This document shows positions 1-11,900 of a stretch of DNA of 64,000 bases, in pieces. This stretch comes from Polydactylus sextarius (taxonomy: Eukaryota; Chordata; Actinopteri; Polynemidae): assembly GCA_016801845.1 (NCBI GenBank), contig CM028906.1:9468501-9532500 (forward strand). The letters run 5' to 3'. Numbering within the stretch: position 1 is the first letter of the stretch; each line of letters opens with the position of its first letter. A program made the position numbers and the translations under genes. The notes under the pieces were generated by a model. That model was not told the origin of the DNA. It saw nothing but the letters and a program-made list of their open reading frames with translations, and searched no databases.

Positions 1-105
1 TTGATGTATATTTCAGCGGCTGACAGTAAAGATAAACCCAAGAAAAAGAAGGACATTCGTGACTACAATGACGCAGATATGGCGCGGCTCCTGGAGCAGT
101 GGGAG
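1..105 (+). CDS. mesd: mesd exon (partial): signal-peptide end and acidic/basic N-terminus
   Basis: There are 35 codons in frame from base 1 to the donor GTACGT at 106. The exon holds the probable signal-peptide end, a KPKKKKDIRD basic patch and the DYNDADMARLLEQWE helix. The 5' end is cut by the window. A tttcag at 11-16 could mimic an acceptor, but the open frame through it and the signal-peptide-like residues favour a continuous exon. Confidence 0.9.
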
Positions 106-2057
106 GTACGTTAACGAGTCGGTTTTCATTCACTCAGCCTTCAGACGTTAGCTGCTAGCCTAGCCGTTAGCTGGCCATGGCATTAACTTAGTATGCATCA
201 TCAGCAACAACACACTCGTAACGTAATATTCACGGCGTATCTCTACTCCCCTGCCTAACTAAACGTAGCACAGTCATAATATGACGTACTGTGTCAGATA
301 ATACACTTACACCAGAAATATAATAATTATTGTGTAATAAAAGTGCATCTCAACGTCTACATCACGAAAAGAGAGAACTTGGGCACAAGGAAGAGACTGT
401 ATGTGATGTATGAATGTGTAACCGAGTTTCCTTCAAAATGTGTTCACACAGTCATTACACCAACAGTCTGTGTTGTTCAGGTATTCAGGCTAGTAAAATT
501 AATTAATACAACACATTTCATAAGCAAATTTAAAGTGTTTCACCGAAAACAGATCTCAGTAACAATACCAACTTTTACGTTTTTAAATTCAAGATAGAAA
601 CTAATGATAATGATTGATGAGGATAATAATGTTGACTAATGATTTGCGTTTTTTAACATTGTTGTCTAAACCACTGTATTGTAAAATTAAGACTTTTGGC
701 CTAATGTGAGAAACAGGGTTGACACCGTTATTCGTGTGATGAATGTTTAGGCTTTGGCTCAGCATCTTGAGCCACATGAAGACTGAGACGGGCTTTATTT
801 TATTTTATTTCAGTCTCTCTGTCTCTCGTATCTCTCCTCTTTGCTCCACAGGAGGATGATGACATTGAGGAAGGGGATCTCCCAGAGCACAAGAGAGCCC
901 CCCCACCTATTGACTTCTCCAAGGTTGATGCTTCTAAGCCAGAAGAGCTGCTCAAGATGTCCAAGAAGGGCAGGACTCTGATGGTTTTTGCCACAGTGTC
1001 AGGGGATCCCACTGAGAAGGAGACTGAGGAGATCACAGGCCTGTGGCAGGGCAGCCTCTTCAATGCCAACTTTGATGTTCAGAGGTAGATTGTCACTGAA
1101 TTATTTTAACAACAACAATGTCTTTGATGAGATGCTTTGCAAGAAGATAGATTTATTTCCCATTCGCATGATCTGCAATTAATGATTATGTGGGATATTT
1201 ATCAATTAACCAACTTATAATTTTAGCACTGCTATTAGATGAAAGAACTAAAATCAGTTGTTAAACACGAGCTAAGCCTTTTCCAGTCATAAAGCTGTCT
1301 TCCTGTCTGCTGAAAGAAAGGTTTGAATCTTTGGGGCTTTAAACATAGTGAGGACAGTGACATCTGGTGGTAGATCAAAAATAATGCAGCTGATCAAGAG
1401 AAGTCAAAGCATCGGGTTCATCTTTTTGTTAAATGTTTTGAAATCACTTTGTAGCCCTACGTGGTTGTTTCCTGACTGGTTATAGTGTGTTTCACAGCTG
1501 GACAGCAGGAACTAGTTCACCAGTTATATATGAACCAAAGAAAGATGACCAAAGAAAACATTGCATGTTAAATATGTCTGGAGTGCATCACTATGTTCTT
1601 GTTTTATTTAGAATTTCAGTTCTGTCTTTACTCATTTCGATTTATGAGGTGTCATCAGTTTGAAACATCATACGTAGAATAGTTTGAGAATTTATGTATA
1701 TGACCAAGGCTGTTACACAGTCAGTAAAATAATGAGGATAGTCTGTAGTGATGAAGGTTACCTGGATTAATGCAGCTGTTCTCCTGCAGGTTTGTGGTGG
1801 GCTCCAACAGAGTGATCTTCATGCTGAGGGATGGCAGTATGGCCTGGGAGGTCAAAGACTTCCTCGTGTCCCAGGAGCGCTGTGTGGACGTCACGGTAGA
1901 GGGACAGGTGTTTCCTGGGAAAGCAGCCAAGAAGGACGACGCCAAATATAAGAAGGAGAACGAAGTCAATGCCAAGAAAAAGAGTAAGAAGAAGACGGAG
2001 AGCAAGAAGCCTGACGTTGAGGGGAACAGTGCCAGCCATCAGAAAATTGAGCTGTGA
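1..2057 (+). CDS. mesd: LRP chaperone MESD, 3' three exons (5' truncated by window edge)
   Basis: Mesd is an ER-resident chaperone that folds the beta-propeller/EGF modules of LRP5/6 and related receptors so that they reach the cell surface, which makes it necessary for Wnt signalling. Exons are 1-105, 852-1084 and 1790-2057, with GT-AG introns of 746 and 705 bases; joined they give 201 residues with no break. The family signature is clear: the DIRDYNDADMARLLEQWE segment, then EEGDLPEHKR, the LWQGSLFNANFDVQRF core, MLRDG and a VEGQVFPGK stretch, followed by a lysine-rich tail. The frame is open to base 1 and the first residues (LMYISAAD) look like the end of a signal peptide, so the start codon lies outside the window. 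The protein ends in KIEL, where mammalian MESD ends in REDL. It converges on cemip downstream. Confidence 0.96.
852..1084 (+). CDS. mesd: mesd middle exon: core of chaperone domain
   Basis: The acceptor is ctccacag (ends 851) and the donor is GTAGAT (1085). It encodes 77 codons plus two bases, from EDDDIEEGDLPEHKR to NANFDVQ. The split arginine codon (AG/G) continues in the next exon. Confidence 0.95.
1790..2057 (+). CDS. mesd: mesd last coding exon: end of chaperone domain, lysine-rich tail, KIEL terminus
   Basis: The acceptor ctcctgcag ends at 1789 and the stop TGA is at 2055-2057. It encodes FVVGSNRVIFMLRDG, then a tail with many lysine and glutamate residues (about the last 45 residues) and the C-terminal tetrapeptide KIEL, read as a variant ER-retrieval signal. 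Confidence 0.95.
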
Positions 2058-2665
2058 TAGAATAACAGAGGAGACAAACAGCCACGTCCTTTTATTCTAA
2101 TGGCCTCAGCTTATTCTCAAGACCAGGATATGTGAGCAATGAACTGATGAGGGGCTGCAGGACCACAGAGTCGGTGGTATGAGCGAACTAATAAATCCTG
2201 TTTGGTACATGGACACTGACTGCTGAGCTGGAATCATTACTCAGAGATTTTTTGTTGAACCTGTTGCTGTGATAAGTTCACTCTTGAAATCATTGTTCTT
2301 TGTCACAGAGTGGTAACGAGGTCTTCAACATCAGTCATTTTATCTGTGCTGACTGGTTATTTTCTGTTAGATTATTATCAGATGCAAACCACTGCATGTA
2401 TATTTTGTTTGAAAGGTACTCAGTGAGTCAGATATGATGTGGAGAGTGATTGGTTTTTTTTCTGTGCCAATAGCCATGTTCGTACAGGAAGTGGTTTTCC
2501 TGGAAGGGACATGGAGTCATTCATCAGACTTTCAGGTCCTCGCCTGTGTTACACTTAACTGTTCACATCAGCAGCACGTCAAGATTTGATACAAAAGTAG
2601 CACAGCACGTTTTCTGTATGATTTTTCACTGAATATGAAAATAAACACTTTTTATACAATCAAAT
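2058..2665 (+). other. mesd: mesd 3' UTR with two candidate poly(A) signals
   Basis: AATAAA hexamers lie at 2190-2195 and 2640-2645. The second is followed by a T-rich and then GT-rich stretch (about 2665-2695), as expected for a cleavage/polyadenylation site, so the transcript end is placed near 2660. This is inferred from signals only. Confidence 0.5.
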
Positions 2666-4049
2666 GAGCTATTTTTTATTACCATGGTGTGAAGCAGTTC
2701 GTTCTCTGTAACGCTGTCATCAGAACATGACAGTGGAATAATGGCTGACATGCTGCAGACATCGCATCATTTTACTTCACACGTGAAATCATGTATTCAT
2801 ACTGTATATGCATGAGGTACATGTGCAGATAGATCAAGTATCCCGATGCCTTGTTTATACAGGTTTAACTCGTCAAAACAAGTCATGCGTCATGTGTGCA
2901 GCAACACGTCTGAAAATGTGCATCATCATCAGACCTGATCGACCAACATCAGTGTTAGACATCACTGATATAAGTGTGGCTGTGATTCTTATATACAACG
3001 TACAAGACTGATTTCTTACATCAGTATCTGTCGTATTTCTACAATTCAGCCAAGGGTGAACTTTAACTCAGCTGTCAACGAATCAAATTGATGAGTTATG
3101 CCAACATCTGTTCCTTCTTTGGGCTGCTGTTGAATCACAGTCCCATATCATGTTGCACTGACAGGCAAATGACAAAATTGTAATAAACAATAACAGTAAT
3201 GATAATAAAAATGAAGAAACACTTTGATGTCTTACATGGCTTACATTCCATGAGTTTTTCACACATTATACAGTGAAACAATGAGTGATCATTTTTTTCT
3301 AAATAAAAAAACTCAACTTAAAAAAAAAAAACTTAATTGCTATCAACCATGCGTGTTGCTAGGTTGTCATCATGTACTCGATGTTGGATATCTCCTGTTT
3401 AGTTTTCTCAGTTTTCACTCATATTATTTACTACATCAGCTTTAATTGGCAAATCTCACACAGAAAAGCAAATTAGCGATGCTACTGTAATAAATCCATT
3501 TTTTTTCTGGCAGTGCAGATGCACGATCTTGATACTTCTTCGTGGAAAAAATAGACTGATATAGATTTTGTGTGACCGTGTGTTGAGTTCTCATGTCTGC
3601 TGGTAATCAGTAAACCCATCACCTGGCCGTGTGTCTATATAAAACAAGGTTATTCACGTGTTCACCTTGACCAGGCGAAGACCATTTACTATCGAGGACC
3701 CCCCCCTTCACCCCGCAGCCCCTCCGTGACCTTGAAGTCAACAGCAATGTCTGGTGCATTCCCTTCCTTATGAGATATTTTAAATGTATTTCAAGGCCAG
3801 AATCATTGACATCCATGTTTACTGCATTTCAGTTCTCTTTCCTGCCTTTGTAGAACATTACATGTCTACTTTGGTTTTATAGAGCAAATACAATTCAGCA
3901 TATAAAACAGGTTTATGAATGGCCCCACATTACTGTGTATGGAATGAATAAGGTAAAGGTCCAAGGGATGGGATCGGGGTCTGGCCATTATGGCCAATGT
4001 CAGTTGTTTTATCACCACTTAAAATGAAAAATTGACAAAGATATTTAGT
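2666..4049. other. Intergenic spacer, nothing coding seen
   Basis: AT-rich spacer between the convergent mesd and cemip 3' ends. It has an A-run near 3320-3331 and a C-run near 3700-3707. No exon-like or RNA-like signal was recognised; short open frames here have no family resemblance. Confidence 0.5.
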
Positions 4050-4066
4050 TGGAAAAGGTTAGCTTG

Positions 4067-4350
4067 TGGTCAATGCCACAGGGGTTAGTGCTGTTGCCTC
4101 ACAGCAAGAAGGTCCTGGGTTCGACTCCCTGGTTGGACGCAGGGTCTTTCTGTGTGGAGTTTGCATGTTCTCACCAGCGGATAGGTGAATTGAGCATACT
4201 AAATTGCCCGTAGGTGTAGATGTGAGTGCAAAGGGTTATTTGTCTATATGTGGTCCTGTGGCGAGCTGGCGACCATCCAAAGTGTAAGCAGCTGGGATAG
4301 CTGCCCCCCCCGACCCCAAGTATGGGATAAAGGGGTAGAAAATGGATGAA
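4067..4350 (+). repeat. tRNA-derived SINE, teleost type, with target-site duplication
   Basis: The head has a pol III B-box-like GGTTCGACTCC at 4118-4128 after the typical TTAGTGCTGTTGCCTCACAG segment. The body has the TTTGCATGTTCTC and AAATTGCCCGTAGGTGT blocks, and the 3' end is GGATAAAGGGGTAGAAAATGGATGAATG. Flanks match as an imperfect duplication: tggaaaaggttagcttg (4050-4066) and tggaagattagcttg (4351-4365). The element lacks the middle 'cctcccacagtcc' part seen in the copy at 45495. The subfamily name is not assigned. Confidence 0.8.
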
Positions 4351-4986
4351 TGGAAGATTAGCTTGCAGCCCAGTGACGTTGCCAAGTTTGCTTAATATTG
4401 TTAATGTGGTGAACAGCAACAATGTTCCAAGCGAAAGGCAAACCATCCTGTTGACATCAACTCTTGGCTTAAACGTTGACTGTACCCAACAAAAGAGCTT
4501 TTGAGCAGAAATAGTTGAATTTCATATTTGAGTGCTGATAAAAATACACTCATATTGCTCAGTGCGAGCAGCGGCCGTCGGAAGGAAGGTCAGAAGGTCA
4601 CTCCTGATGGCTGTTCAGTTGGATTGTGAATGGTGTAAAAATGCTAACATCATGTCTTTTAAGTGCTTTGAGTGGTTAGGACAAAAAAAAAAGTGCTCCA
4701 TAAATTCACCCACTTTTTTTCATTTCTGTGAAGACTCTGCCACTGGCAGTTCCAGAGTGGTAAACACTACAATGAAAGATGTTTTTATGGTCTAATATGT
4801 GTTTATCTGTCTTTACTGTTATTTGTTGGTCAGTGCGTCTGAATGCTTGTGCTCAAGACGAAAAAAAGAAGGGCATGCTCAGAAAAATATCTCCATAGTC
4901 ATACAAGGGAAGACAGGCAAAAGGCTCCATCCATATATATATTTTAACATTGAGCATAAATGAGCCTTAACACCAGGCAGGGAACC

Positions 4987-5112
4987 TTTAAAGGTGCGAC
5001 ATGTAAGTTTTCTCTGCCGACAATTGTGCGGGGTGGTGACACTTGCCAACAGCATGAGCCATTGTTGCATTAAGACGAGAGATTTAAAGGTGTTTTATGA
5101 AGCACCTTTAAA
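4987..5112. mobile_element. Small MITE with 11-base inverted termini
   Basis: TTTAAAGGTGC at 4987-4997 is the exact reverse complement of GCACCTTTAAA at 5102-5112. Inside, 5081-5092 and 5103-5114 form a second perfect 12-base inverted pair with a 10-base loop. The internal atgtaagttttctctg (5001-5016) recurs at 17620-17635, and cttgccaacagc also recurs near 17452, so this is an interspersed family. Non-coding. Confidence 0.6.
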
Positions 5113-5294
5113 TCACATTTACAAACTATTTACATTTTTATTTTTGAATTTGCATTTAATTTGTTTCTGTACTGGAAAAGAATTGATTTTGAGAATATAC
5201 TTTCGTTGATGGGATATGATATATGACTTATAAATCAGCATAAAAACAGCTGAAGATGACACACTGAAAGTTTTCCAGGGACACAATGACATTC

Positions 5295-6374
5295 AGCCGA
5301 ATTGTTCATCATCATTTATTTCTGTACAAAAGTCCTCAAAGAAATTCAAAGTCATGGAATTTCGTCATTTTACAAGCCCAAGCCACATATACAATACATC
5401 CATTTGGTGTACAGTTAAAACAAGCCAACTATACCATATGAGTCATATGCATGAATGCTGGGAGTGTCTGGTACAAATCTTTTAAAATGGTGCTATAATG
5501 TGTAATCTTACATACAGTATACATACAGGACAGTAATAACATTACAACTCAAAAGATGTCCCTTGTAGATTTGGATCAACTGCGTTTGTACAATAAATAA
5601 GTATAAAATATATCTCTTAGCAATCTGTGGATTTTTAAAAACACATTAAACTTACAAAACACTAATTACTGCTACGACCTCCGAAAAAAGACCAGCTATT
5701 TCGGCAAAGGAAGGGGAAATCCTTTTTTTCTCGCCAGATTGGAACAGAGATTTGCTTCTCTGTTGTTTTGAAATGAGGGGAAATTGCACATTTAAAAACA
5801 CCTTGATTTTAGATTCAGTAGATAATTTCTTTTCTTTCTTCTTTCTTTACTTCGTTCGTTCTTTCTTTCTTTCTTTCTTTTTTTTCTTTTTTCTTTTTTT
5901 TTTACTGTTTTGGGCCTCTTGCTGGTTTAAAAAAAGAGAGAAAAGACACAGACAAATGAATCACAAAACTGATAGGGGTTGGGGTGGGGTTAGTTGTGGG
6001 GAGGGTGGGGGGCATGGAAGGAAAACATCACAATATCAAGTGAGCAAGTGCTCAGAATGAAACAAAGCAATTCAACAACCATTGGTCTGAATGCAAAACA
6101 AGGAATGTTTGATTTTTTTCTTCTATTCTATCAGTAAACAGATTCATCGAACAAAGCAGGGGGGTAAAACCACTCAACTTCTACTGTCACGTCACAGAGG
6201 CCTGCATGGGAAGGATGCTCGATGAGGCACATACATGATACATGCGTTTGATTTGCTGTCTCACACTTTCTTACTGTTTGCTTCCTGTTGTGAAGCTTTG
6301 CATCAATAATGGGCTTGCAACAATTACTGACACTGTGGAGGTTTACTGCAGATTTGGCTATTACTTTGTAAAAA

Positions 6375-6405
<31 letters not shown>

Positions 6406-8856
6406 ATGATTGTTGTTTAAATACTCAAAGTAAAAGTGAAGTGAATGTAACATCTCTTCACAAATGTAGCTTACTGTGACAATCATCCACAACTTGCAGT
6501 AGTAGTTGTGGTGAAAATATCCTTTCTATTAGTTTTGTATTCCTGTATCATGCAGATGCAGACACAAATATGACTTTGACTCACTGTTTCTACTTGTTTT
6601 GCATGACTTTGTGTCTTAAAACATCTTTATGTTCATTTTATGATTGTTTAATTGACTTTCCTGTCTCATACACAAGCTCTGACCCTGGAGCCTCTTTGAT
6701 TTTTTGGGGCCCTTATCTGTACCTGATATGCCTTTTCACTAAACCATCCATAACTACAATCTTACCTTTTTATTAACAAATTAATTATGTACATTATCTT
6801 TCTTTAGTTTCTGTGTATACATACATGTGTGCATGTATGTTGCTGAACTATACAACTAAACAATCACAGGGCCAGAATATTTAGCAGATTTGTTGATCAT
6901 AACTCAGGGTTATTCCTCAAAATAGTTACTGCTGATACAAAATTCATCTGTAACCCCTGCTCTTTGAGGGCCTTAGTATATATCCTCAGGGATCACATCA
7001 GGGTGGGGTGGGCTGTAGACCAAAATATCCAAGTAGTTTTAGATATTACTGAAGCCCCACATTGTCATATTATTCTGAACTAATCTATTTCAGGCATGTC
7101 CAACAGCAAAGAGACAGGACAAGATCTGGCAGTGGTTTATAACCCTTTGGACCTAGAAAGACTTTGGGATTACCAGAGCGTGAGAACATAGCTGGAGAAA
7201 ATGGAAACTGGGAAACATTGCAAATTTTGATCCTGCTACCAACATAATCCTGACCAAAAACCAGATCCTGACCAGAGAGAACTTCTCTTAATTTGTCGGT
7301 GATGCTTTATCATTGCTAGTAAGGCAGGGGGCATGTAAGAGGCCAGAAGGCATCAGTATGTTTCAACAAAGTGCTTGTTGGGTTGTCAAAAGTGCAGGAA
7401 ACATCGTGCCCTGCAGTTGGGTTTGAACTCTTTTTATGTCAAGCTGTCGGGTGTGCAGAATTACTACACCTTGATTATCTCCATGACAAGACGCTAATGC
7501 TGCACCTTTGAAAGGACCATTTGGAGAAGTGCCCTTAGATGTGATCAGTCAGCATTTTCAAAATAGTCTATGCTAGATGTATATTCCTTTCCGGTCAGGA
7601 GCCTTAATTGGTTGCAGGGAACACTGGAAGCAATGTAAATTCAGTTTCCTCAGATGTGCACAACTTGAAAATAAAGCACAATGTTTTCACTTTTGTGTCC
7701 ATGAGTACCTGCCAAACTTTGTAAAACAAACTTTTTCCCCAAAACTGTGAAACCCCAAGCCCACATGAGTTCAAGACCTTGAATGTGGTCAAGAGACTTA
7801 CTGTGCTCTTTTCCCTGGTTATCACACCTTGCCCTATGCGCCTTCAAGTGTTCATTTGAATTTATACATATTGATTTCAAGCATAGTCCAACACCATTTT
7901 TTACTTGGTATTATTATTGTAGATGCCAGAACAGCAAAGTCTGTTAGAGTACAGATTCTGTGTAGATCCCAAGCAAAATCCTGCACTGGACTTGAACCCC
8001 GACCACGGAAGGTTGACACATTAGTCAGGAGGCTAAAACACATCTCTTACGGTGTCAGGTGGGAGCTTACCCACCTGCTGGCTACCATTCCATACCTACA
8101 AATGAGAGGTTTCAACTGTGTTTATCCCTGGTTTCTTTCCTAAACATTTACTAGATGTTGCTTGATAAATGTCAGTTAAAGGTTTTGACTAAAAATCCTA
8201 GAATTCAACAAAGACACCAGTGTTAATGTTAATATGAAACTAAGTTAATGTCTATTTTAGCTGGAGCACAAACAGTTATGGTTAGCTGACCAAATGATAT
8301 ACATACTAAGTGCTTTACTGGCAAGCTAATGTTATGTAAAGATAACAACAATGTTAGAGATGTGATATTAAAGTTCAGCCAGTGACAGAACCAACATCAG
8401 TGATATATATTAATGTCTGTGGAGATGATGAGGTTTCTGTAAACACCATTGGTTGCTCTGAGCTGTTGTCTTAAGAGCTGAAGACCTTCAGTATGGCCAC
8501 CACAGGGTGTGTTGTGCCTTCCACAAAGTGCTCTATTGATGGTGGCTGTCCTACACAGATCAGTTCATCATGGGCAGTGCTGGATATAGGAAAAAGGTCT
8601 CCCCCTTTTCAATTCACCAAATCGTATAATTTTTTTCTGATCAAACCTAGAAAAAAACACTACTTGATCCTGGACCAATGGCTTGTAGCGACTGACTCTT
8701 CAGTGCTGGCCATGTATGTGTGTGTGTGTGTATATGTAAAAGAGTGTATTGGTGCATGTGTAATTTGTTTTTTGTTGGAGGGGAAGGGGGGGTTATGTGC
8801 GTCAGTATCTGGGGGCTACATAGTCTCTTGGCTTTCTTCTCCACTCTTCCTGCCAC
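5295..8856 (-). other. cemip: Probable cemip 3' UTR
   Basis: On the - strand, AATAAA lies at 5320-5315 and is followed by GT-rich sequence down to about 5277, a good cleavage-site context. A further AATAAA lies at 6774-6769, so a shorter form is possible. The region contains a pyrimidine tract (TTTC)n at 5826-5912 and an A-rich run at 6371-6404. A UTR of about 3.5 kb is long but plausible; an intron within it cannot be excluded. Confidence 0.45.
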
Positions 8857-8984
8857 TCATAGTTTCATCTTGTGCACCACAGGAACAGGCAGGACCTGAT
8901 GGATCTTGGCTCGGTCGGAGTCCACCTCCAGATGGACCCAGTCAGGGTGGAAGGATCCTTTGAACCCCACAAATGCCAGCTTAT
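8857..8984 (-). CDS. cemip: cemip last coding exon
   Basis: Acceptor cccgtag (8987-8985), stop TGA at 8859-8857. Encodes LAFVGFKGSFHPDW and the C-terminus IHQVLPVPVVHKMKL, matching the vertebrate CEMIP ending. Confidence 0.95.
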
Positions 8985-11900
8985 CTACGGGGAGGCCAAA
9001 TGACACAAAATTAGGAAAGATAATTTGAACATCAGTTTGTTTTGCAGCAATTTTCTCCCTCACATTCACTTCTTAACAGCATAGAGACCATGTGGAGTTT
9101 CTACAATTCTGAATAGAAGTCTCTTTCTCTCCTATCTGGACACAGTGAGCCATGATTTAAAATGCCTGCCACTGCACTTTTTTCTGATTCAAATTCACTA
9201 TTCAAATATCTACATTAAATATACACCTTGATATCCACGTCTTTAAATAGAATTCTGTAGCTGCTAAAGTCTTTCTGTGGATTGTGGTCAATTACTTAGG
9301 TGGTGATTTCATTATGTAATTAAACAAAGCAGACTGAGCAGCCAGTTTTGATATTGTCTTTTTTTACATCCCAATAAAACATTAAACATTTTGCATTAAT
9401 AACCACTGGGCATATAATTGGTTATACAATTATATGACCAATCATTTAATGTAGGTTTGTAGATGTACAGAATGGATAAATACAGAGCCATTAGTGGACA
9501 GGCTATATATATTCAACAGGCTATATGTAAAATGTTTCATGATAAAACTTCAATGGAACTTCGAAAAAGCCATGAAAGTAATGACAGTAATAAGAGCTTT
9601 TCTGATACAGCATTGAAAATGTTTTTGACTCATGGCAGCAATTTGAAAACTCCTTCATACATTTATCTCAACGGTAAAGAAAGAAAATTACCTTTCAATT
9701 TGATGCTTTTGTCTGCTCCAAGTCTCTCCAGGACTTTTGTCCAGGACCCTCGGGTAATCAGACGACCTTTAGATGTCACAAGAACGACGGAACTGAAGAA
9801 AGAATGACAAACAACACTTTAGTAAGGCTACATATCTTCAAAATACAATATGTTGGTAACTCAGCAAGAATAACAGTGAAGGGATTTTCACTGTAGTTTG
9901 AGTGGACAGCAGAGCAGCAGCATCTTACCCATCTCTCAGTCCACTGACATAGTTGTCTATCTGTGCAGGGATTCCCTGCAGGATAGAGTTCCTGAAGCCT
10001 TTGCTCTCCACAAACTTCCCATCATGGCCATCGATTACTGTCAGCTGCACCCCATCCTCTGCTTGGTATAGCTTTCTTCCATTCACCTGTCACAACATAA
10101 AAAGTCAATCACTGAAGTTTAACGCAGACAAACATTCTTGCGCAATACTTTATTTGACACGGAAAATAAGAAAAGTGAAGGACCTTCATCTTTTAGCAGT
10201 TTGATGAGCACAACATTGATCTATGAATGACATTTCTAGTGTCTGATCAGTAAACCCGAGCCAGTGGTCTAAGCCTACTGTTATCTCTGTGAGATAAAAC
10301 ATACCTCAGTAAAGGCAAAATCCTCCTTGATGTGGAAGAAGCGTGTGTTGTATGACTCCATTTTGACCTCCAGGAAGTGCTCTGGTGAGTGCTGAAAGGA
10401 CGTAAGCAAAGAAACAGAGGTGTAATTAACACACAAAGAAATTTAAAAATGTGACATAAGATGGATAAAATTTGGGGAAAAATGAGATTCAGCAACAAGA
10501 AAAAAGTAACAGCATAAAACTGAGTAAAAAAAGATGTTTGTATTAAAAAGGACAAAACAAGTACATCATAAATACACACACTCACCAGCCTGGCATTAGG
10601 AATCTTTTTGGGCATGGGTACATCTACCACTGGCAGCTCAGCGTGTCTGGGGTAGGCCTGGTCCATGCAGTTGCTGGGTGGACTTCCTTTCGGGATGACG
10701 GCTGTGATCTTCACCCTCTCACATCCTTTCTCAGAGCAGAAGGCAAACTGGTCTTTGTCGTTATGGGCCTTTGCCCTCAGGAATAGCAGGCTGCAATCCA
10801 CACAGTAAAGCACCGTTAACTTTCTCTAACAGGTTTTAGCCACTGAAAAATATAAGGCAGTGAAATGCAGATTTATCTTCGCTAACATATGAAGTGTCCA
10901 TACTAGGGACATTTAATCTGACTAGTGACATGAGGTATCAGCCAGACTGAAAAAAAAGGAAAGTTATTTTGAAGACAAATTTATTTTCACAACCATTTTC
11001 CTGTGTAATGATGGATCACAGTTGTGCTGACTTTAAGTTTGACTTCTAAGTGATTGGTTTAGATGACCATGATTAACTGACTGGTTGTTTAAAAACTGTT
11101 ATCAGACTTCTAATGTTGTATGGCTTGTAGTAGAGCACATGATGAATAGCATCTTAAAACTGGTGCAAAAACAAAACTGGAAAAACAAAAAAGAATTGTA
11201 GTTCACTGGATCTCGTAACTTGAATATTTAAAACTGCATTAATTTATAAATGTGGTCACTTGGGGGCAGCAGAAAGGCTAATAAAACAGTCTCAGCATAT
11301 TATCACTTTTACTCACAATTAAGTTCATACTGTGGGTTTACAGGCCAATACAGCTCATTAAGAATATATATTTTTTTACAGCAGTTTGCAACACATGGCC
11401 TCTTGCCTGTTTATGGTCAACTTAACAGTTTATAGAGTTGAGAATAGTGATGCCTCCATTTCTGGACAGAAGCAGAACCACGGCTATTTTTTAACATTAT
11501 GAAAGATTTGGATAGGAACAGAATTTTGATATGTGCACTACCAGGACTCTGCATATTAGTGGGAATGTTGGCAGAATTATATATTGATTGAGTGAGTGAT
11601 GTAAACAGCCTCTTAGCCTATAAAGGCTCTGTCTGAGTGTATCATTGTGTGTCACTGTATCTGACCCGGTGTCTTCCTCCAAGTAGTAGTATCCTCTGGT
11701 TGAGTGGGAGTGGTTGATCTTCTCTCTCTGCGTTGTCCTCACAAACACGCCGGTCTTGCGGGTCTGTTTGGTCAGCCGGTTGTGGATATCGGATATGACG
11801 GTGAAGGTGGTGCCTTGGGGGTAACAGAGGCCCACGTTGATCCAGTCATTTCTGACATAGAAGCAAAAAAAAAAAAATACACCACTGATTTAATTCCACT

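Noticed and set aside
11..16. tttcag as acceptor for the first mesd exon in the window
   Set aside because: The frame is open upstream of it to base 1 and the residues fit the end of a signal peptide; intron-exon structure of vertebrate MESD has the signal peptide in the same exon. Not fully excluded.
8493..8963. 156-codon + strand open frame
   Set aside because: Antisense to the last cemip coding exon and crosses a TG repeat; composition is low-complexity.
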